A stretch of DNA of 49,025 bases from Nocardioides sp. (lineage in GTDB: Bacteria; Actinomycetota; Actinomycetes; Propionibacteriales; Nocardioidaceae). The translations under genes and the position numbers were made by a program. The stretch spans positions 1 through 49,025 of the forward strand of contig NZ_JAURVJ010000109.1 in assembly GCF_030655615.1 (NCBI RefSeq), written 5' to 3'. Below the pieces are notes generated by a model. It did no database searches and was not told the origin of the DNA. It worked only from the letters and a program-made list of their open reading frames with translations. Below are positions 33,047 through 41,265 of this stretch, one piece after another; the stretch's first letter is position 1, and every line of letters starts with the position of its first letter.

Positions 33047-33562
33047 TCACCAGCCCCAGGTGCCGGGCTCCCCCTTGAACGGTCCGACGACGCGCGACGT
33101 GATCCAGCCGCCGTAGAAGCCGCCGGCCTGCGCCTGCACGACCTCGCCGTCGACGAGGCAGCGGTCGACCTGGCCGGGCATCACCGAGACCGCGCCCGCG
33201 AGGTCGGCGAAGCGGGGGGTGGGTGCCAGGTAGGTCCAGCCGGCGCGCGGGGCGACCTGGCCGCCGCCGACGACGTCGTAGTAGGACGCCGCGCCCTTCC
33301 ACTCGCAGTGCGAGGAGCCCGCGGCCTCGCGCAGGGCGCCGGCGACGAAGGCGTCGCGCGGGAGGTAGTAGGTCGGGGGGTGGCTCGTCTCGAGCACCCG
33401 CCACGAGTGCGTGGTGGAGGCGACGACCTCGCCGCCGACGACGATCTCGACCGTCTCGGAGGACACCTCGAGCGCGGGCGGTCGGGGGTAGTCCCAGCAG
33501 GACTCCTGGCCGGGGCCGGGCTTGGTGCGCTGGCTGGGGCGGGGATGGGGAAGGGCGGCCAC
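33047..33562 (-). CDS. DUF427 domain-containing protein
   Basis: 171-aa protein. The DUF427 domain is clear: VEIVVGGEVVASTTHSWRVL, HPPTYYLPRDAFVAGALREA, SSHCEWKGAASYYDVVGGGQ, and at the C-terminus EVVQAQAGGFYGGWITSRVV. The family is a small beta-tent fold of unknown function, found alone in most bacteria. The open frame reaches 33658, but GTG 33562 (VAALPHPRPSQRTKPG) is preferred, with CAGGCT 6 nt upstream as a -10-like box. Codon use is normal. Confidence 0.9.
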   Translation of the reverse strand: MAALPHPRPSQRTKPGPGQESCWDYPRPPALEVSSETVEIVVGGEVVASTTHSWRVLETSHPPTYYLPRDAFVAGALREAAGSSHCEWKGAASYYDVVGGGQVAPRAGWTYLAPTPRFADLAGAVSVMPGQVDRCLVDGEVVQAQAGGFYGGWITSRVVGPFKGEPGTWGW

Positions 33563-33689
33563 TACCCCAGCCTGGCACGACGGCACGACTCGCCATCGCT
33601 GGCGGATGCAGGCGTCGTCCAGGTCGTGCCCTGGCGGTGCCCGCGGGTGCGTCGGCATGCTCGGCGCATCTCAAGCACCTGCGGTGCCG

Positions 33690-34007
33690 TCAGGGTGCGG
33701 CCTGGGCGGCGCCGGCGCCGCCATGGATGGCGAGTCGTGCCGTCAGGTGGATGAGGACCTCGTCACCGGCCTCCTTGCCGGAGTCGACGCGCAGGGCACC
33801 GGCGACAGGGAGCTTGTGGGTGCCGTCGCCCAGCGCCATGAACGACGACTCGAACGCCACGCCGTCGACGGTGCCGCGGACCTTGACCCGGCCCTTGGTG
33901 CCGAAGGTGGCGACCGACTCGGGCCAGACGACGTAGGTCCAGCCGCCCTTGGCGTCGCTGCGCCGCAGGACCTCGGTGAAGGTCAGGTCGAGCGCGGTCT
34001 CGCTCAT
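33690..34007 (-). CDS. DUF1905 domain-containing protein
   Basis: 105-aa single-domain protein: [40 protein letters not shown], then [22 protein letters not shown] and [11 protein letters not shown] at the end. This beta-barrel family (DUF1905) is frequently paired with YdeI/OmpD-associated domains or, as here, with DUF4287. The function is unknown. Its ATG overlaps the stop of the upstream DUF4287 gene (ATGA), so translation is coupled. Confidence 0.9.
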   Translation of the reverse strand: MSETALDLTFTEVLRRSDAKGGWTYVVWPESVATFGTKGRVKVRGTVDGVAFESSFMALGDGTHKLPVAGALRVDSGKEAGDEVLIHLTARLAIHGGAGAAQAAP

Positions 34008-34285
34008 CGGTTCGCGAGCCCGTCGAGGCGGAGCAGGGCGGACTCGTCGCGGTGCGAGCCCGTCGTACCGACGTGCTTGGCGCTGATCTCGGGACCGTTC
34101 TTGATCACGTGGACCAGCGCCATGCCGTGGCCGCGGCCGATCTCGAGCTCGTCGGCCAGCCAGGCGAGGATCGGGCCGGCCAAGGTGTCGGCCCCGAAGC
34201 CCTGCGCGTGGGCGAGGTCGACGATCTCCTGCGGGGTCCTGCCGGACTTCTTCTCGGCGTTGTCGAGGTAGGCCTGGAACGACAT
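34004..34285 (-). CDS. DUF4287 domain-containing protein
   Basis: 93-aa helical protein, [30 protein letters not shown], with [30 protein letters not shown], matching DUF4287 exactly in length and layout. The function is unknown. The start ATG has CAGGAG upstream, and TACCCT at 34314-34319 is a likely -10. It forms an operon with the DUF1905 gene (4-bp overlap). Divergent from the four-helix membrane protein gene, with 137 bp between starts. Confidence 0.92.
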   Translation of the reverse strand: MSFQAYLDNAEKKSGRTPQEIVDLAHAQGFGADTLAGPILAWLADELEIGRGHGMALVHVIKNGPEISAKHVGTTGSHRDESALLRLDGLANR

Positions 34286-34422
34286 GTCGGTCTCCTGGGG
34301 GGCGGTGGGACGAGGGTAGGAGCACAGACCGGGTGTGACCAGGGAACTCATCGGGGAAGCCTGCCGTCGGACGACCACGACCACGGGCACGACCACGGCA
34401 CGACACACGAACGGGGACCGAC

Positions 34423-34935
34423 ATGGCCGAGACGGTGGAGAGGCGACAGCTCTGGCTGGAGGAGGAGGTCGGTCGGCTCGGCGCGCTGGCCTCGCTGGCG
34501 GTGCCGACCGCGCTGGCGGTGGTGGCGCTGGTGCTGCCGATGTTCCGCTACGGCACGGGGGCCGGGGAGGCCCTCGACGAGATCGACGGCGCGGCCGAGC
34601 AGGCCACGCTCCTCGGGGTGGTCCTCGACCCCGGCGAGACCGGCCCGACGACGGCGATCACGGTCGCCGCGCTGGTGGTGGTCGTCGGGCTCGTGGTGAG
34701 CGCCGCCTCGGTGCGGTGGTGGGTCGCGACGCGGGACGCCTGGCCGGGCGGGCTGATGCTGGGCGCGGCCGGCGCGACCCTGGTCGCGGCGTTCGTCCTC
34801 TGGGTGCTGACCAACCAGAACGACGAGGGCGGCCGCCTCGGCACCGAGGAGATCGACCCGACGATGCAGCTGTGGCTGGTGTTCGTCGTACCGGTCTGGT
34901 TCCTGGTCGCACGTGCCCGTACGTCGTCCTGGTAG
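34423..34935 (+). CDS. Four-helix integral membrane protein
   Basis: 170-aa protein with an amphipathic charged N-terminus ([20 protein letters not shown]) and four hydrophobic helices: [57 protein letters not shown] and [18 protein letters not shown]. The loop between helices one and two is acidic ([12 protein letters not shown]). No family is recognised. The start ATG is preceded by ACGGGGACCGAC. The stop lies 11 bp from the stop of the convergent operon. Confidence 0.8.
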   Translation: MAETVERRQLWLEEEVGRLGALASLAVPTALAVVALVLPMFRYGTGAGEALDEIDGAAEQATLLGVVLDPGETGPTTAITVAALVVVVGLVVSAASVRWWVATRDAWPGGLMLGAAGATLVAAFVLWVLTNQNDEGGRLGTEEIDPTMQLWLVFVVPVWFLVARARTSSW

Positions 34936-34945
34936 CCCGGAGCGG

Positions 34946-35395
34946 TCAGAGCGCCAGCCGGGCGAGGGCGCCGGCCGGCTCACCGCCGGCGGCGACGCCG
35001 GCCAGCTCGGCCAGGCACCGGTCGACGGTGAGGACGTTGCCGTAGACCAGCCCGCGCAGCAGCCCGTCGGTGGGCTCGGCGCCGTGGGAGAGGAAGAGCA
35101 TCGTGCGGAAGACCGCGTCGCCGGTGTCGAGGTCGAGCTGGAAGGCGCCGGTGAGCAGCCGCCAGTTGGTGCGTACGACGAGCTCGGTGACGGCCGGGCG
35201 GTGCTCGGGCGCCACGACGAACGGCAGCACCGACTCGAACGCGAGCTGCCCGAACGGGTCGTAGGGCCGGGCCCGGCAGTCCCACTCGGCGTCGGTGCCG
35301 AGGAAGTGGGTGTCGATGCACGGCAGGCCGTCGTGCTCGCCGGGGGCGACGGGCCAGCCGTCGTCGGTGAGGAAGCGCAGGGTCTGCTCGAACAT
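34946..35395 (-). CDS. YbjN/secretion-chaperone-like protein, last gene of the metalloprotease operon
   Basis: 149-aa alpha/beta protein: MFEQTLRFLTDDGWPVAPGE, WDCRARPYDPFGQLAFESVL PFVV, RPAVTELVVRTNWRLLTGAF, QLDLDTGDAVFRTMLFL and a helical end. The helix-sheet-helix plan and the segment LVVRTNWRLLTGAFQLD match YbjN-type proteins, which share the fold of type III secretion chaperones. The function is unknown. The ATG overlaps the stop of the methyltransferase-TPR gene (TGATG), so it is coupled to it. Confidence 0.82.
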   Translation of the reverse strand: MFEQTLRFLTDDGWPVAPGEHDGLPCIDTHFLGTDAEWDCRARPYDPFGQLAFESVLPFVVAPEHRPAVTELVVRTNWRLLTGAFQLDLDTGDAVFRTMLFLSHGAEPTDGLLRGLVYGNVLTVDRCLAELAGVAAGGEPAGALARLAL

Positions 35396-36960
35396 CAGGG
35401 CGCGACCATCTCGTCGGCGACGACCGCCCGCAGGGCACGGGCCTGGGCGAAGCCCGGCTCGAGCTCGAGCGCCCGCTCGGCCCACTGGTGGGCGGCGTGC
35501 AGGTCGCGCAGGCCGCGCCGGGCGACGCCCATCGCGAAGGCCGCGGGCGCGCTGTCGGGGTGCTCCTTGACGGAGATCTCGAGGAAGTCGACGGCCCGGG
35601 CGAACCGGTCCATCGCCGAGAGGGCCAGCCCGACGCAGAGCGCCAGGTCGGTCGGCTCCCCGATGGGGAACCAGTTGTCCCAGACCCGCAGCAGCACCCG
35701 CTCCACCTCGCTGCGGCGCTGGTCGGGCAGGTCCGGCAGCGTCTCGAGGAGCAGCGGCAGCAGCTCGACGAGCAGGACGGGGTCGAAGTGGGCCAGCCGC
35801 AGGCAGGCCAGCGCCGTCTCGACCGACCGGGCGGCGCCCAGCAGCGGGCGGACCAGGAAGGCGTTGTCGGGCCCGGTGTCGACCAGGTGGTCCTGCAGCG
35901 CCGCGGCGAGACCCGCAGGGTCGTCGACCGCGCCGCGCACGAAGGCCGCGACGACGAGGCTGTGCGCCGGGTCGCGGGGCAGCACGGCGACGCCGCCGAG
36001 ACGGCGCGTGTGCTCGGCGACGAGGTCGAAGTTGACCATCAACGAGAAGCCGCTGCCGTGCAGCACCACGGCCGGCTCGGGCTGGGAGCACAGCTCGAGC
36101 GCGGTCGCGTGGCCCTTGTCGGCGACCAGGGCGCAGCTCGGCGCGTTGCTGAGCGCGTCGAGCAGGTCGAGGCAGGCCAGGGCGCCGGTGGGGACGAGGA
36201 CGGCCGTGTCGTCGAGCGTGTCGCGGTAGTGCTCCAGGATCGGGCCGAGGTCGTCGGGGAGCGCCCCGCACGGGGCCGACTCCCAGCCGATGCCGTCGAC
36301 CCGCAGATCGGTCGGCACCTCGGCGCGCACCTCCAGCAGCTCGCCCGAGCGCACCAGGTAGGCGTCGGCCCGCAGGCTGTCGAACACGTAGTTGGCGATC
36401 CCGACCACCGGCCCACCCAGCGAGCCGGGGCCGAGCGGGCGGCCCGAGACCACGAGCTCGGTGGCCCGCAGGTCGTCGGCGTCCAGGACGGCGAAGTCGA
36501 GGAACCCGTCCTCCACCATCGGCCGGTACGCCGGGCACGCGGCCCAGGCGGCGACGCGCTCCGGCGCGAAGTCGGTGAGCACGTAGGTGAACGGGCGCGT
36601 CGGGGCGAGGGCGCGGAGGTGGCGCACGAAGAGGTAGGCGAACCGGCCCGACCCGCCACCGATCTCGACGACGTGGGGCCGGTCGTCGTACGACGACGGC
36701 ACCGACCGCAGGAACTCCAGCGCCAGGCGGGCGTAGGTGTGGGCGATCGCCGGGTTGCCGGTGATGTGGTGCGGGACCGCGCCCGAGCCCCAGAGCCCCT
36801 CGGCGTCCTGGTCGTAGAAGTCCCGCTGCCGCTGCCAGAGGCTCGACCGCGAGAGCCGCTCGGCCGGCGCGACGGTGCCGCCCGTGCCGAGCACCGACCC
36901 GATGGTCTTGCCGCGGCGAGCCGTCTCAGTCGTCGTCTCAGTCGTCTCAGTCGTCGTCAC
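35395..36960 (-). CDS. SAM-dependent methyltransferase-like domain fused to TPR repeats
   Basis: 521-aa cytoplasmic protein. The N-terminal region LSRSSLWQRQRDFYDQDAEG and VPHHITGNPAIAHTYARLAL precedes a class I methyltransferase core: motif I HVVEIGGGSGRFAYLFVRHL, FTYVLTDFAPERV, and GIANYVFDSLRADAYLV, as in MidA/NDUFAF7-like enzymes. The last 120 residues are TPR helices (SAMDRFARAVDFLEISVKEH, GLRDLHAAHQWAERALELEP). The substrate is unknown, probably a protein. Start: GTG 36960 (or 36969); it overlaps the previous gene by 14 bp. The first 17 residues are a Thr/Glu repeat encoded by a short tandem DNA repeat. Confidence 0.85.
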   Translation of the reverse strand: MTTTETTETTTETARRGKTIGSVLGTGGTVAPAERLSRSSLWQRQRDFYDQDAEGLWGSGAVPHHITGNPAIAHTYARLALEFLRSVPSSYDDRPHVVEIGGGSGRFAYLFVRHLRALAPTRPFTYVLTDFAPERVAAWAACPAYRPMVEDGFLDFAVLDADDLRATELVVSGRPLGPGSLGGPVVGIANYVFDSLRADAYLVRSGELLEVRAEVPTDLRVDGIGWESAPCGALPDDLGPILEHYRDTLDDTAVLVPTGALACLDLLDALSNAPSCALVADKGHATALELCSQPEPAVVLHGSGFSLMVNFDLVAEHTRRLGGVAVLPRDPAHSLVVAAFVRGAVDDPAGLAAALQDHLVDTGPDNAFLVRPLLGAARSVETALACLRLAHFDPVLLVELLPLLLETLPDLPDQRRSEVERVLLRVWDNWFPIGEPTDLALCVGLALSAMDRFARAVDFLEISVKEHPDSAPAAFAMGVARRGLRDLHAAHQWAERALELEPGFAQARALRAVVADEMVAP

Positions 36961-37657
36961 CGTCGTCACCGTCCATCCACACCAGCTCGACCGGCCGCGG
37001 CACGCCGCTGCCGTCGACGTCGACGGCCACGCCGTCGACCTTGACCGTCCGGAAGCCGCCGGCCACGGGTGCGCCGACCTCGAGTCCGGAGAGGGGGTGG
37101 GTCCAGCCGGGGTCGACCGGGCCGTCGACGTCGACCTCGACCGTCGTCGCCGACTGGTCGACGACGGCGCTCCCGGCGTCGAAGACGCTCGCCCGGGCGC
37201 TCGCGCCGCCCGTCCGTACGACGAGGGCCTCTTCGCCCAGGTGCCGCAGCGCCGCGGTGCCCGGGTCCGTCGGGGAGCCAGACACGTGGAGCTCGAGCGC
37301 GGCGACGGGGTGGCCGAGCAGGTCGACGTGCAGCTCGCGCAGCAGCGCGACGAGGTCGGCCGCGAGCGCCGGCGGCTCGGCCCCGGCGTCCAGGAAGACC
37401 CCGACGCCGTCCGCGTTGACCTGCTCGGAGGCGCCGGCCCCACCGGGCGCCGCGACCTCCAGGTCGCCCGGCGCCGCGGCGGCCGCGGTCTCGACCGCCC
37501 CACGGAGCGCCTCGAGCTCGTCGGCGAGCAGCGTCCGGCCGAAGCGGCCGACCCGGTCGCCCGCCGTCTCCCAGCCGACGACCTCGCCGGCGTCGTCGAC
37601 CTCGAGGCCGGCCGTGCGCGGCGGGCGTCCGGGCTCGGTGCGGGTGAACCGGATCAT
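36947..37657 (-). CDS. Unknown protein with acidic C-terminus, second gene of the metalloprotease operon
   Basis: 236-aa soluble protein, start ATG 37657 (MIRFTRTEPGRPPRTAGLEV) overlapping the stop of the metalloprotease gene as ATGA. It has a helix LLADELEALRGAVETAAAAA, a segment GASEQVNADGVGVFLDAGAE, LRELHVDLLGHPVAALELHV and a beta-rich second half (VEVDVDGPVDPGWTHPLSGL). It ends in an Asp-rich stretch MDGDDGDDD that is encoded by the same tandem repeats that encode the start of the next protein. No family is recognised. The tight overlaps on both sides show that it belongs to the operon. Confidence 0.75.
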   Translation of the reverse strand: MIRFTRTEPGRPPRTAGLEVDDAGEVVGWETAGDRVGRFGRTLLADELEALRGAVETAAAAAPGDLEVAAPGGAGASEQVNADGVGVFLDAGAEPPALAADLVALLRELHVDLLGHPVAALELHVSGSPTDPGTAALRHLGEEALVVRTGGASARASVFDAGSAVVDQSATTVEVDVDGPVDPGWTHPLSGLEVGAPVAGGFRTVKVDGVAVDVDGSGVPRPVELVWMDGDDGDDD

Positions 37658-39309
37658 CGTCGCTCCGGGGTCCACTTGTCGGCCTTGCCGTTCTGCAGGG
37701 CCCACTCGCGGGCCAGGATGTTGACGAACGGCTGGACGTGGCGCGGCTCGATCGGGTGCTCGTGCGCGCCGGCGGCCGCACCACCGCCACCCTTCTCGGG
37801 CGTCGTGACCATGTTGCCCATCAGGCCGTTGTTGGAGTAGAGGAACGGCGTCACGCTCGCCGACAGGTTGCCCTGGAACCCCGGGACGCTGACGGCGGCG
37901 AACGCGGCCTGGATGTCGGCGTAGACCGAGGCGCCGCCGTTGGCCTTGGCGTACTGCTGGGCGACGAACCGGGAGAACGCGCCCTGGCTGAGCGGCGCGA
38001 CGACCGCAGCGAGCTTGGCGCCCCAGCGCTCGTCGTTGGACGCCTTGACCGGCGCGGCGACCACGTCGTCGAGCGGGAGCCGGGCCTTGATGTCGGCGGC
38101 CATCTTGGTGGCGTCCGCCTCCGAGCCGGCGAACGCGCCGACGTTGGGCTCCTCACCGGTCACCTGGCGGTAGTGCTCCTCGGTGCGGTTGTACTCGTCG
38201 GCCAGGCCGATCAGGTGGCCGAACTCGTGCGGAGCCATCGAGCGGCGCTCGTCGACGGTGTACCAGGTGCCCGAGTTGGAGCGGCTCGCCGCCTTCTGGG
38301 CCTTGGTCTTGGCCTTGGGGTCGTGGTGGTGGACGTCGACGTCGTGGCCGGCGCCGCGCTTGGCCTCGAAGTCGATGTCCATGCTCAGCTTCTTGGGGTC
38401 GTCCTGGTTGACCGCCTTGAAGGTGCTCCAGATCTCCTTGATGTCGGCCAGCCACTGGCTGATCCGGCCGTCGACCCCTGCCGACTTCTTGTGGAAGGCG
38501 ATCCCGAGGGAGATGGTCAGCGCGGTCTTGGACAGCTTCCAGTCGTACGACGCCGTGGTCCCGACGTTCTTGACCCCCTCGACCTCCTCGTGCCAGTCGA
38601 ACTCGACGTGGCCCTGCGTCGCGGCACCGGCGGTCTCGAGCTTGGCCCAGGTGGTGGGGTCGGCGATCCCGGTGGCCGGGAGCGGGACCGAGGTCTGGAA
38701 GAGCTTGAGCGCGCCGTCGGTCAGGGGACCGAACCGGCCGTCGACCGTCAGCGCCTTGCCGGCCTTGCCGCTGTTGTTGAGCCGCTCCTGCAGCTCCTTG
38801 ACGGCAACGCCGCGGTCCTTCACCTTGAGCGCCGCGTGGGTACCCAGGGCCGGGTTGTCGAGGTCGGCCTGGCTCTGCCCGGGCCCGGCGACGACCACCT
38901 TGCGCTTGCTGATCTCCACCACCGGCGCCCGCGTCCCGAGCTGGTCGTGGGTGACGCCGTCGACGACGCCGTTCTCCGTCACGCCCTTGACGCCCTCGGC
39001 GATCAGCTTCCTCTGGAACGACTTCGCGGCGGCCGTCGTCGCGTCGTCGAACCGTCCGGTGATCGCGAGGCGAGGGACGGCCCCGACCACGTTGAGCTGC
39101 TGCTGGACGTGGCCGACCTCGGGGGTGGGGCCGTCGCCCTCCTTGACCCGCTGCACCGTCATGGCCTGGACGAGCTGGCCCACCACCCGGTTGCCGACCT
39201 GGCGCTGCATCATCGCGATCGGGTCGATCGGCGCGCGCCGGGGGGGCCCGGCCGTCTCCTCCTGGTCGGGCACGCGGGAGGGCGGCTTGCGCCGGGCCCG
39301 GTCGGCCAT
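37654..39309 (-). CDS. Zinc metalloprotease with two peptidoglycan-binding domains
   Basis: 551-aa protein, no signal peptide. The N-terminus contains MMQRQVGNRVVGQLVQ and VQR (33-54), a short leader similar to the 'QRxxGNxxV..QR' segment of proteins near actinobacterial contractile-injection (eCIS) loci. Two PG_binding_1 repeats follow: GHVQQQLNVVG ... GRFDDATTAAAKSFQRKL (64-102) and RGVAVKELQERLNNS ... VDGRFGPLTDGALKLFQ (165-205). The catalytic part has PHEFGHLIGLADEY (360-373), a metzincin-like HExxHxxGxxD zinc site, preceded by HHHDPKAKTKAQKAA. The ATG at 39309 is supported by a TACCGT -10 box 6 nt upstream. It heads the four-gene operon. Confidence 0.88.
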   Translation of the reverse strand: MADRARRKPPSRVPDQEETAGPPRRAPIDPIAMMQRQVGNRVVGQLVQAMTVQRVKEGDGPTPEVGHVQQQLNVVGAVPRLAITGRFDDATTAAAKSFQRKLIAEGVKGVTENGVVDGVTHDQLGTRAPVVEISKRKVVVAGPGQSQADLDNPALGTHAALKVKDRGVAVKELQERLNNSGKAGKALTVDGRFGPLTDGALKLFQTSVPLPATGIADPTTWAKLETAGAATQGHVEFDWHEEVEGVKNVGTTASYDWKLSKTALTISLGIAFHKKSAGVDGRISQWLADIKEIWSTFKAVNQDDPKKLSMDIDFEAKRGAGHDVDVHHHDPKAKTKAQKAASRSNSGTWYTVDERRSMAPHEFGHLIGLADEYNRTEEHYRQVTGEEPNVGAFAGSEADATKMAADIKARLPLDDVVAAPVKASNDERWGAKLAAVVAPLSQGAFSRFVAQQYAKANGGASVYADIQAAFAAVSVPGFQGNLSASVTPFLYSNNGLMGNMVTTPEKGGGGAAAGAHEHPIEPRHVQPFVNILAREWALQNGKADKWTPERR

Positions 39310-39315
39310 CTGCTC

Positions 39316-39321
39316 ACGGTA
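39316..39321 (-). promoter_or_regulatory. -10 box TACCGT, promoter of the four-gene metalloprotease operon
   Basis: On the minus strand TACCGT, then GAGCAG, then the ATG. This decides the start at 39309 against an in-frame ATG at 39345, and it is the only promoter seen for the whole operon. Confidence 0.6.
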
Positions 39322-39359
39322 GGACCGCGGCCGCCACACGCGCATCGGCAGCCCGTCAA

Positions 39360-39379
39360 CCGTGCCCGAAAGGGCACGG
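39360..39379 (+). promoter_or_regulatory. 8-bp stem with GAAA loop upstream of the carbonic anhydrase gene
   Basis: CCGTGCCC and GGGCACGG enclose a GAAA tetraloop. It ends 14 nt before the GTG start, in the divergent region shared with the metalloprotease operon. It could be an operator or, if transcribed, a very stable hairpin. Confidence 0.4.
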
Positions 39380-39393
39380 ACCACAATGAGCCG

Positions 39394-39954
39394 GTGAACC
39401 TGTTCGAGTTCGAGGGCAAGCGCCCCGTCGTGCACCCTGAGGCGTTCGTCGCCGCGACCGCCACCCTCATCGGCGACGTGACCGTCGAGGCCGGCGCGAG
39501 CATCTGGTACGGCGCGGTCCTCCGCGGCGACATCTGCACGATCGTCGTCCGGGCCGGCTCCAACATCCAGGACAACTCCGTGCTGCACGCCGCACCGGGC
39601 GAGACCCTCGAGGTCGGGCCCGACGCCACCGTCGGCCACGGCTGCGTCGTCCACGGCAAGGCCGTCGAGGAGAAGGCGCTCGTCGGCAACGGCAGCACCC
39701 TGCTCGACGGCTCCGTCGTCGGCCCCGGCACCCTCGTCGCGGCCGGGTCGGTCGTCACGCCCGGCACCGTGCTGCCCGGCGGCATGGTCGCGGCCGGCAT
39801 CCCGTGCAAGCCGACCAAGCCGATCGGCGGCACGTCGTCGGAGTTCTGGGTCGAGACCAACCCGGTCTACTACCGCGAGCTCGCCCAGAGACACCGGGCC
39901 GGGATCGTGCCCGTCGAGCCCGGCGTGCCCGACCCGACCTCGCAGCCCGAGTGA
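39394..39954 (+). CDS. Gamma carbonic anhydrase family protein
   Basis: 186-aa left-handed beta-helix protein built from hexapeptide repeats (ATATLIGDVTVEAGASIWYG AVLRGD). The zinc His ligands of gamma carbonic anhydrases are present: NSVLHAAPG, TVGHGCVVHG (three His in the normal spacing), and RGDICTIVVRAGSNIQDNSV carries the usual Arg/Asp/Gln residues. It therefore probably hydrates CO2, although some members are only structural. The GTG start has CACAAT 6 nt upstream. Its stop overlaps the GTG of the MFS gene (GTGA), so the two are coupled. Confidence 0.95.
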   Translation: MNLFEFEGKRPVVHPEAFVAATATLIGDVTVEAGASIWYGAVLRGDICTIVVRAGSNIQDNSVLHAAPGETLEVGPDATVGHGCVVHGKAVEEKALVGNGSTLLDGSVVGPGTLVAAGSVVTPGTVLPGGMVAAGIPCKPTKPIGGTSSEFWVETNPVYYRELAQRHRAGIVPVEPGVPDPTSQPE

Positions 39955-41243
39955 GCCGCCTGCGGGGTCTCGTCGCGGACACGCGCCCGCTCCAGAACGA
40001 CCACTTCCGGCGGCTCTGGGTCGCCAACATCATCACCGTCATCGGCGCCCAGCTGACGGTCGTCGCCGTACCGGCGCAGATCTACAGCGACACCGGGTCG
40101 TCGGCCTACGTCGGGCTCACCGGCGTCTTCGGTCTCGTGCCGCTCGTGGTCTTCGGTCTGTGGGGTGGCGCGCTCGCCGACGTCTTCGACCGGCGCACCA
40201 TCCTCGTCTGCACGACGGCCGGGCTCATCGTCACGAGCGCGCTGTTCTGGGTGCAGGCCGCGACCGGCAACACCAACGTGTGGGTGCTGCTCTGCCTGTT
40301 CTCGGTGCAGCAGGCGTTCTTCGGCGTCAACCAGCCGACCCGCTCGGCGGTGCTGCCGCGCCTGCTCGAGCCCGAGCTGCTGCCCGCCGCCAACTCGCTC
40401 AACATGACGGTCTTCATGGCCGGCGGCATCGCCGGGCCGCTCGTGGCCGGCGCGCTGATCCCGGTGTTCGGGCTCGAGTGGCTCTACCTCATCGACACGA
40501 TCACCCTGGTCGCCACGCTGTCGGCGGTCATCAGGCTGCCCCCGCTCAAGATCGAGGGCGCCATCGCCAAGGCGCCGGGCCTGCGCTCGGTGGTCGAGGG
40601 CTTCACCTACCTCAGGACCCAGCCGGTGCTGATGATGTCGTTCGTCGTCGACATCATCGCGATGGTCTTCGGCATGCCGCGCGCCCTGTTCCCCGAGATC
40701 GCCGACAAGAGCTTCGCCGGCAACCCCGAGGGCGGCCTCGCGTTCGCCCTCCTCTTCGCGGCCATCCCCGCGGGCTCGGTCATCGGCGGCGTGTTCTCCG
40801 GCTGGGTCTCGCGGGTCTCGGCCCAGGGCCGCGCCGTCGTCCTCTGCATCGTGCTGTGGGGCCTGTCGATGATCGGCTTCGGCGTCGCGGTCGGCCTCGG
40901 CGGCGAGTACGACTCGCTGCGGCACGCCATGCTTATCGTCGCCGTGCTGATGCTCGTGGTCGGCGGCGCGGCCGACATGGCCTCGGCCGCCTTCCGCTCC
41001 TCGATGCTCCAGGCTGCCGCCTCCGACGAGGTCCGCGGGCGGCTCCAGGGCATCTTCATCGTGGTCGTCGCGGGCGGCCCGCGCGTCGCCGACGTCGCGC
41101 ACGGCGCGGCGGCCGCCTCGGTGGGCACCGCGGCCGCGGCAGCGGGGGGTGGCGTGCTGGTCGTGGTGGGCGTGGTCGTCGCCGCGCTCGTCGTACCGTC
41201 GTTCGTGCGCTACCGGGTCACCCGGCCCTCCGCCCAGCTGTAG
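39951..41243 (+). CDS. MFS transporter (EntS/MFS_3-like)
   Basis: 430-aa integral membrane protein with about 12 hydrophobic helices. The N-terminal VADTRPLQNDHFRRLWVANI followed by GLTGVFGLVPLVVFGLWGGA LADVFDRRT is the drug/siderophore exporter group that includes EntS (motif A: GGALADVFDRR). NQPTRSAVLPRLLEPELLPA ANSLN is a further family mark. The last part has Gly/Ala-rich helices. The substrate is unknown. It starts with GTG 39951, overlapping the stop of the carbonic anhydrase gene by 4 bp. Confidence 0.93.
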   Translation: MSRLRGLVADTRPLQNDHFRRLWVANIITVIGAQLTVVAVPAQIYSDTGSSAYVGLTGVFGLVPLVVFGLWGGALADVFDRRTILVCTTAGLIVTSALFWVQAATGNTNVWVLLCLFSVQQAFFGVNQPTRSAVLPRLLEPELLPAANSLNMTVFMAGGIAGPLVAGALIPVFGLEWLYLIDTITLVATLSAVIRLPPLKIEGAIAKAPGLRSVVEGFTYLRTQPVLMMSFVVDIIAMVFGMPRALFPEIADKSFAGNPEGGLAFALLFAAIPAGSVIGGVFSGWVSRVSAQGRAVVLCIVLWGLSMIGFGVAVGLGGEYDSLRHAMLIVAVLMLVVGGAADMASAAFRSSMLQAAASDEVRGRLQGIFIVVVAGGPRVADVAHGAAAASVGTAAAAAGGGVLVVVGVVVAALVVPSFVRYRVTRPSAQL

Positions 41244-41253
41244 CCCCACCACC

Positions 41254-41259
41254 TAGGCT
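41254..41259 (+). promoter_or_regulatory. -10 box TAGGCT, leaderless start of the SDR gene
   Basis: TAGGCT, then TGGCCG, then the GTG start. It lies in the 22-bp gap after the MFS gene, so the SDR gene can be transcribed on its own. Confidence 0.6.
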
Positions 41260-41265
41260 TGGCCG

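Noticed and set aside
36967..36969. Alternative GTG start of the methyltransferase-TPR gene
   Set aside because: Possible, but it would lengthen the overlap with the preceding gene. The GTG at 36960 is equally in frame, so the difference is only three residues.
37738..39393. Long upstream extension of the carbonic anhydrase frame
   Set aside because: It is antisense to the metalloprotease gene. The GTG at 39394 fits the normal gamma carbonic anhydrase N-terminus.
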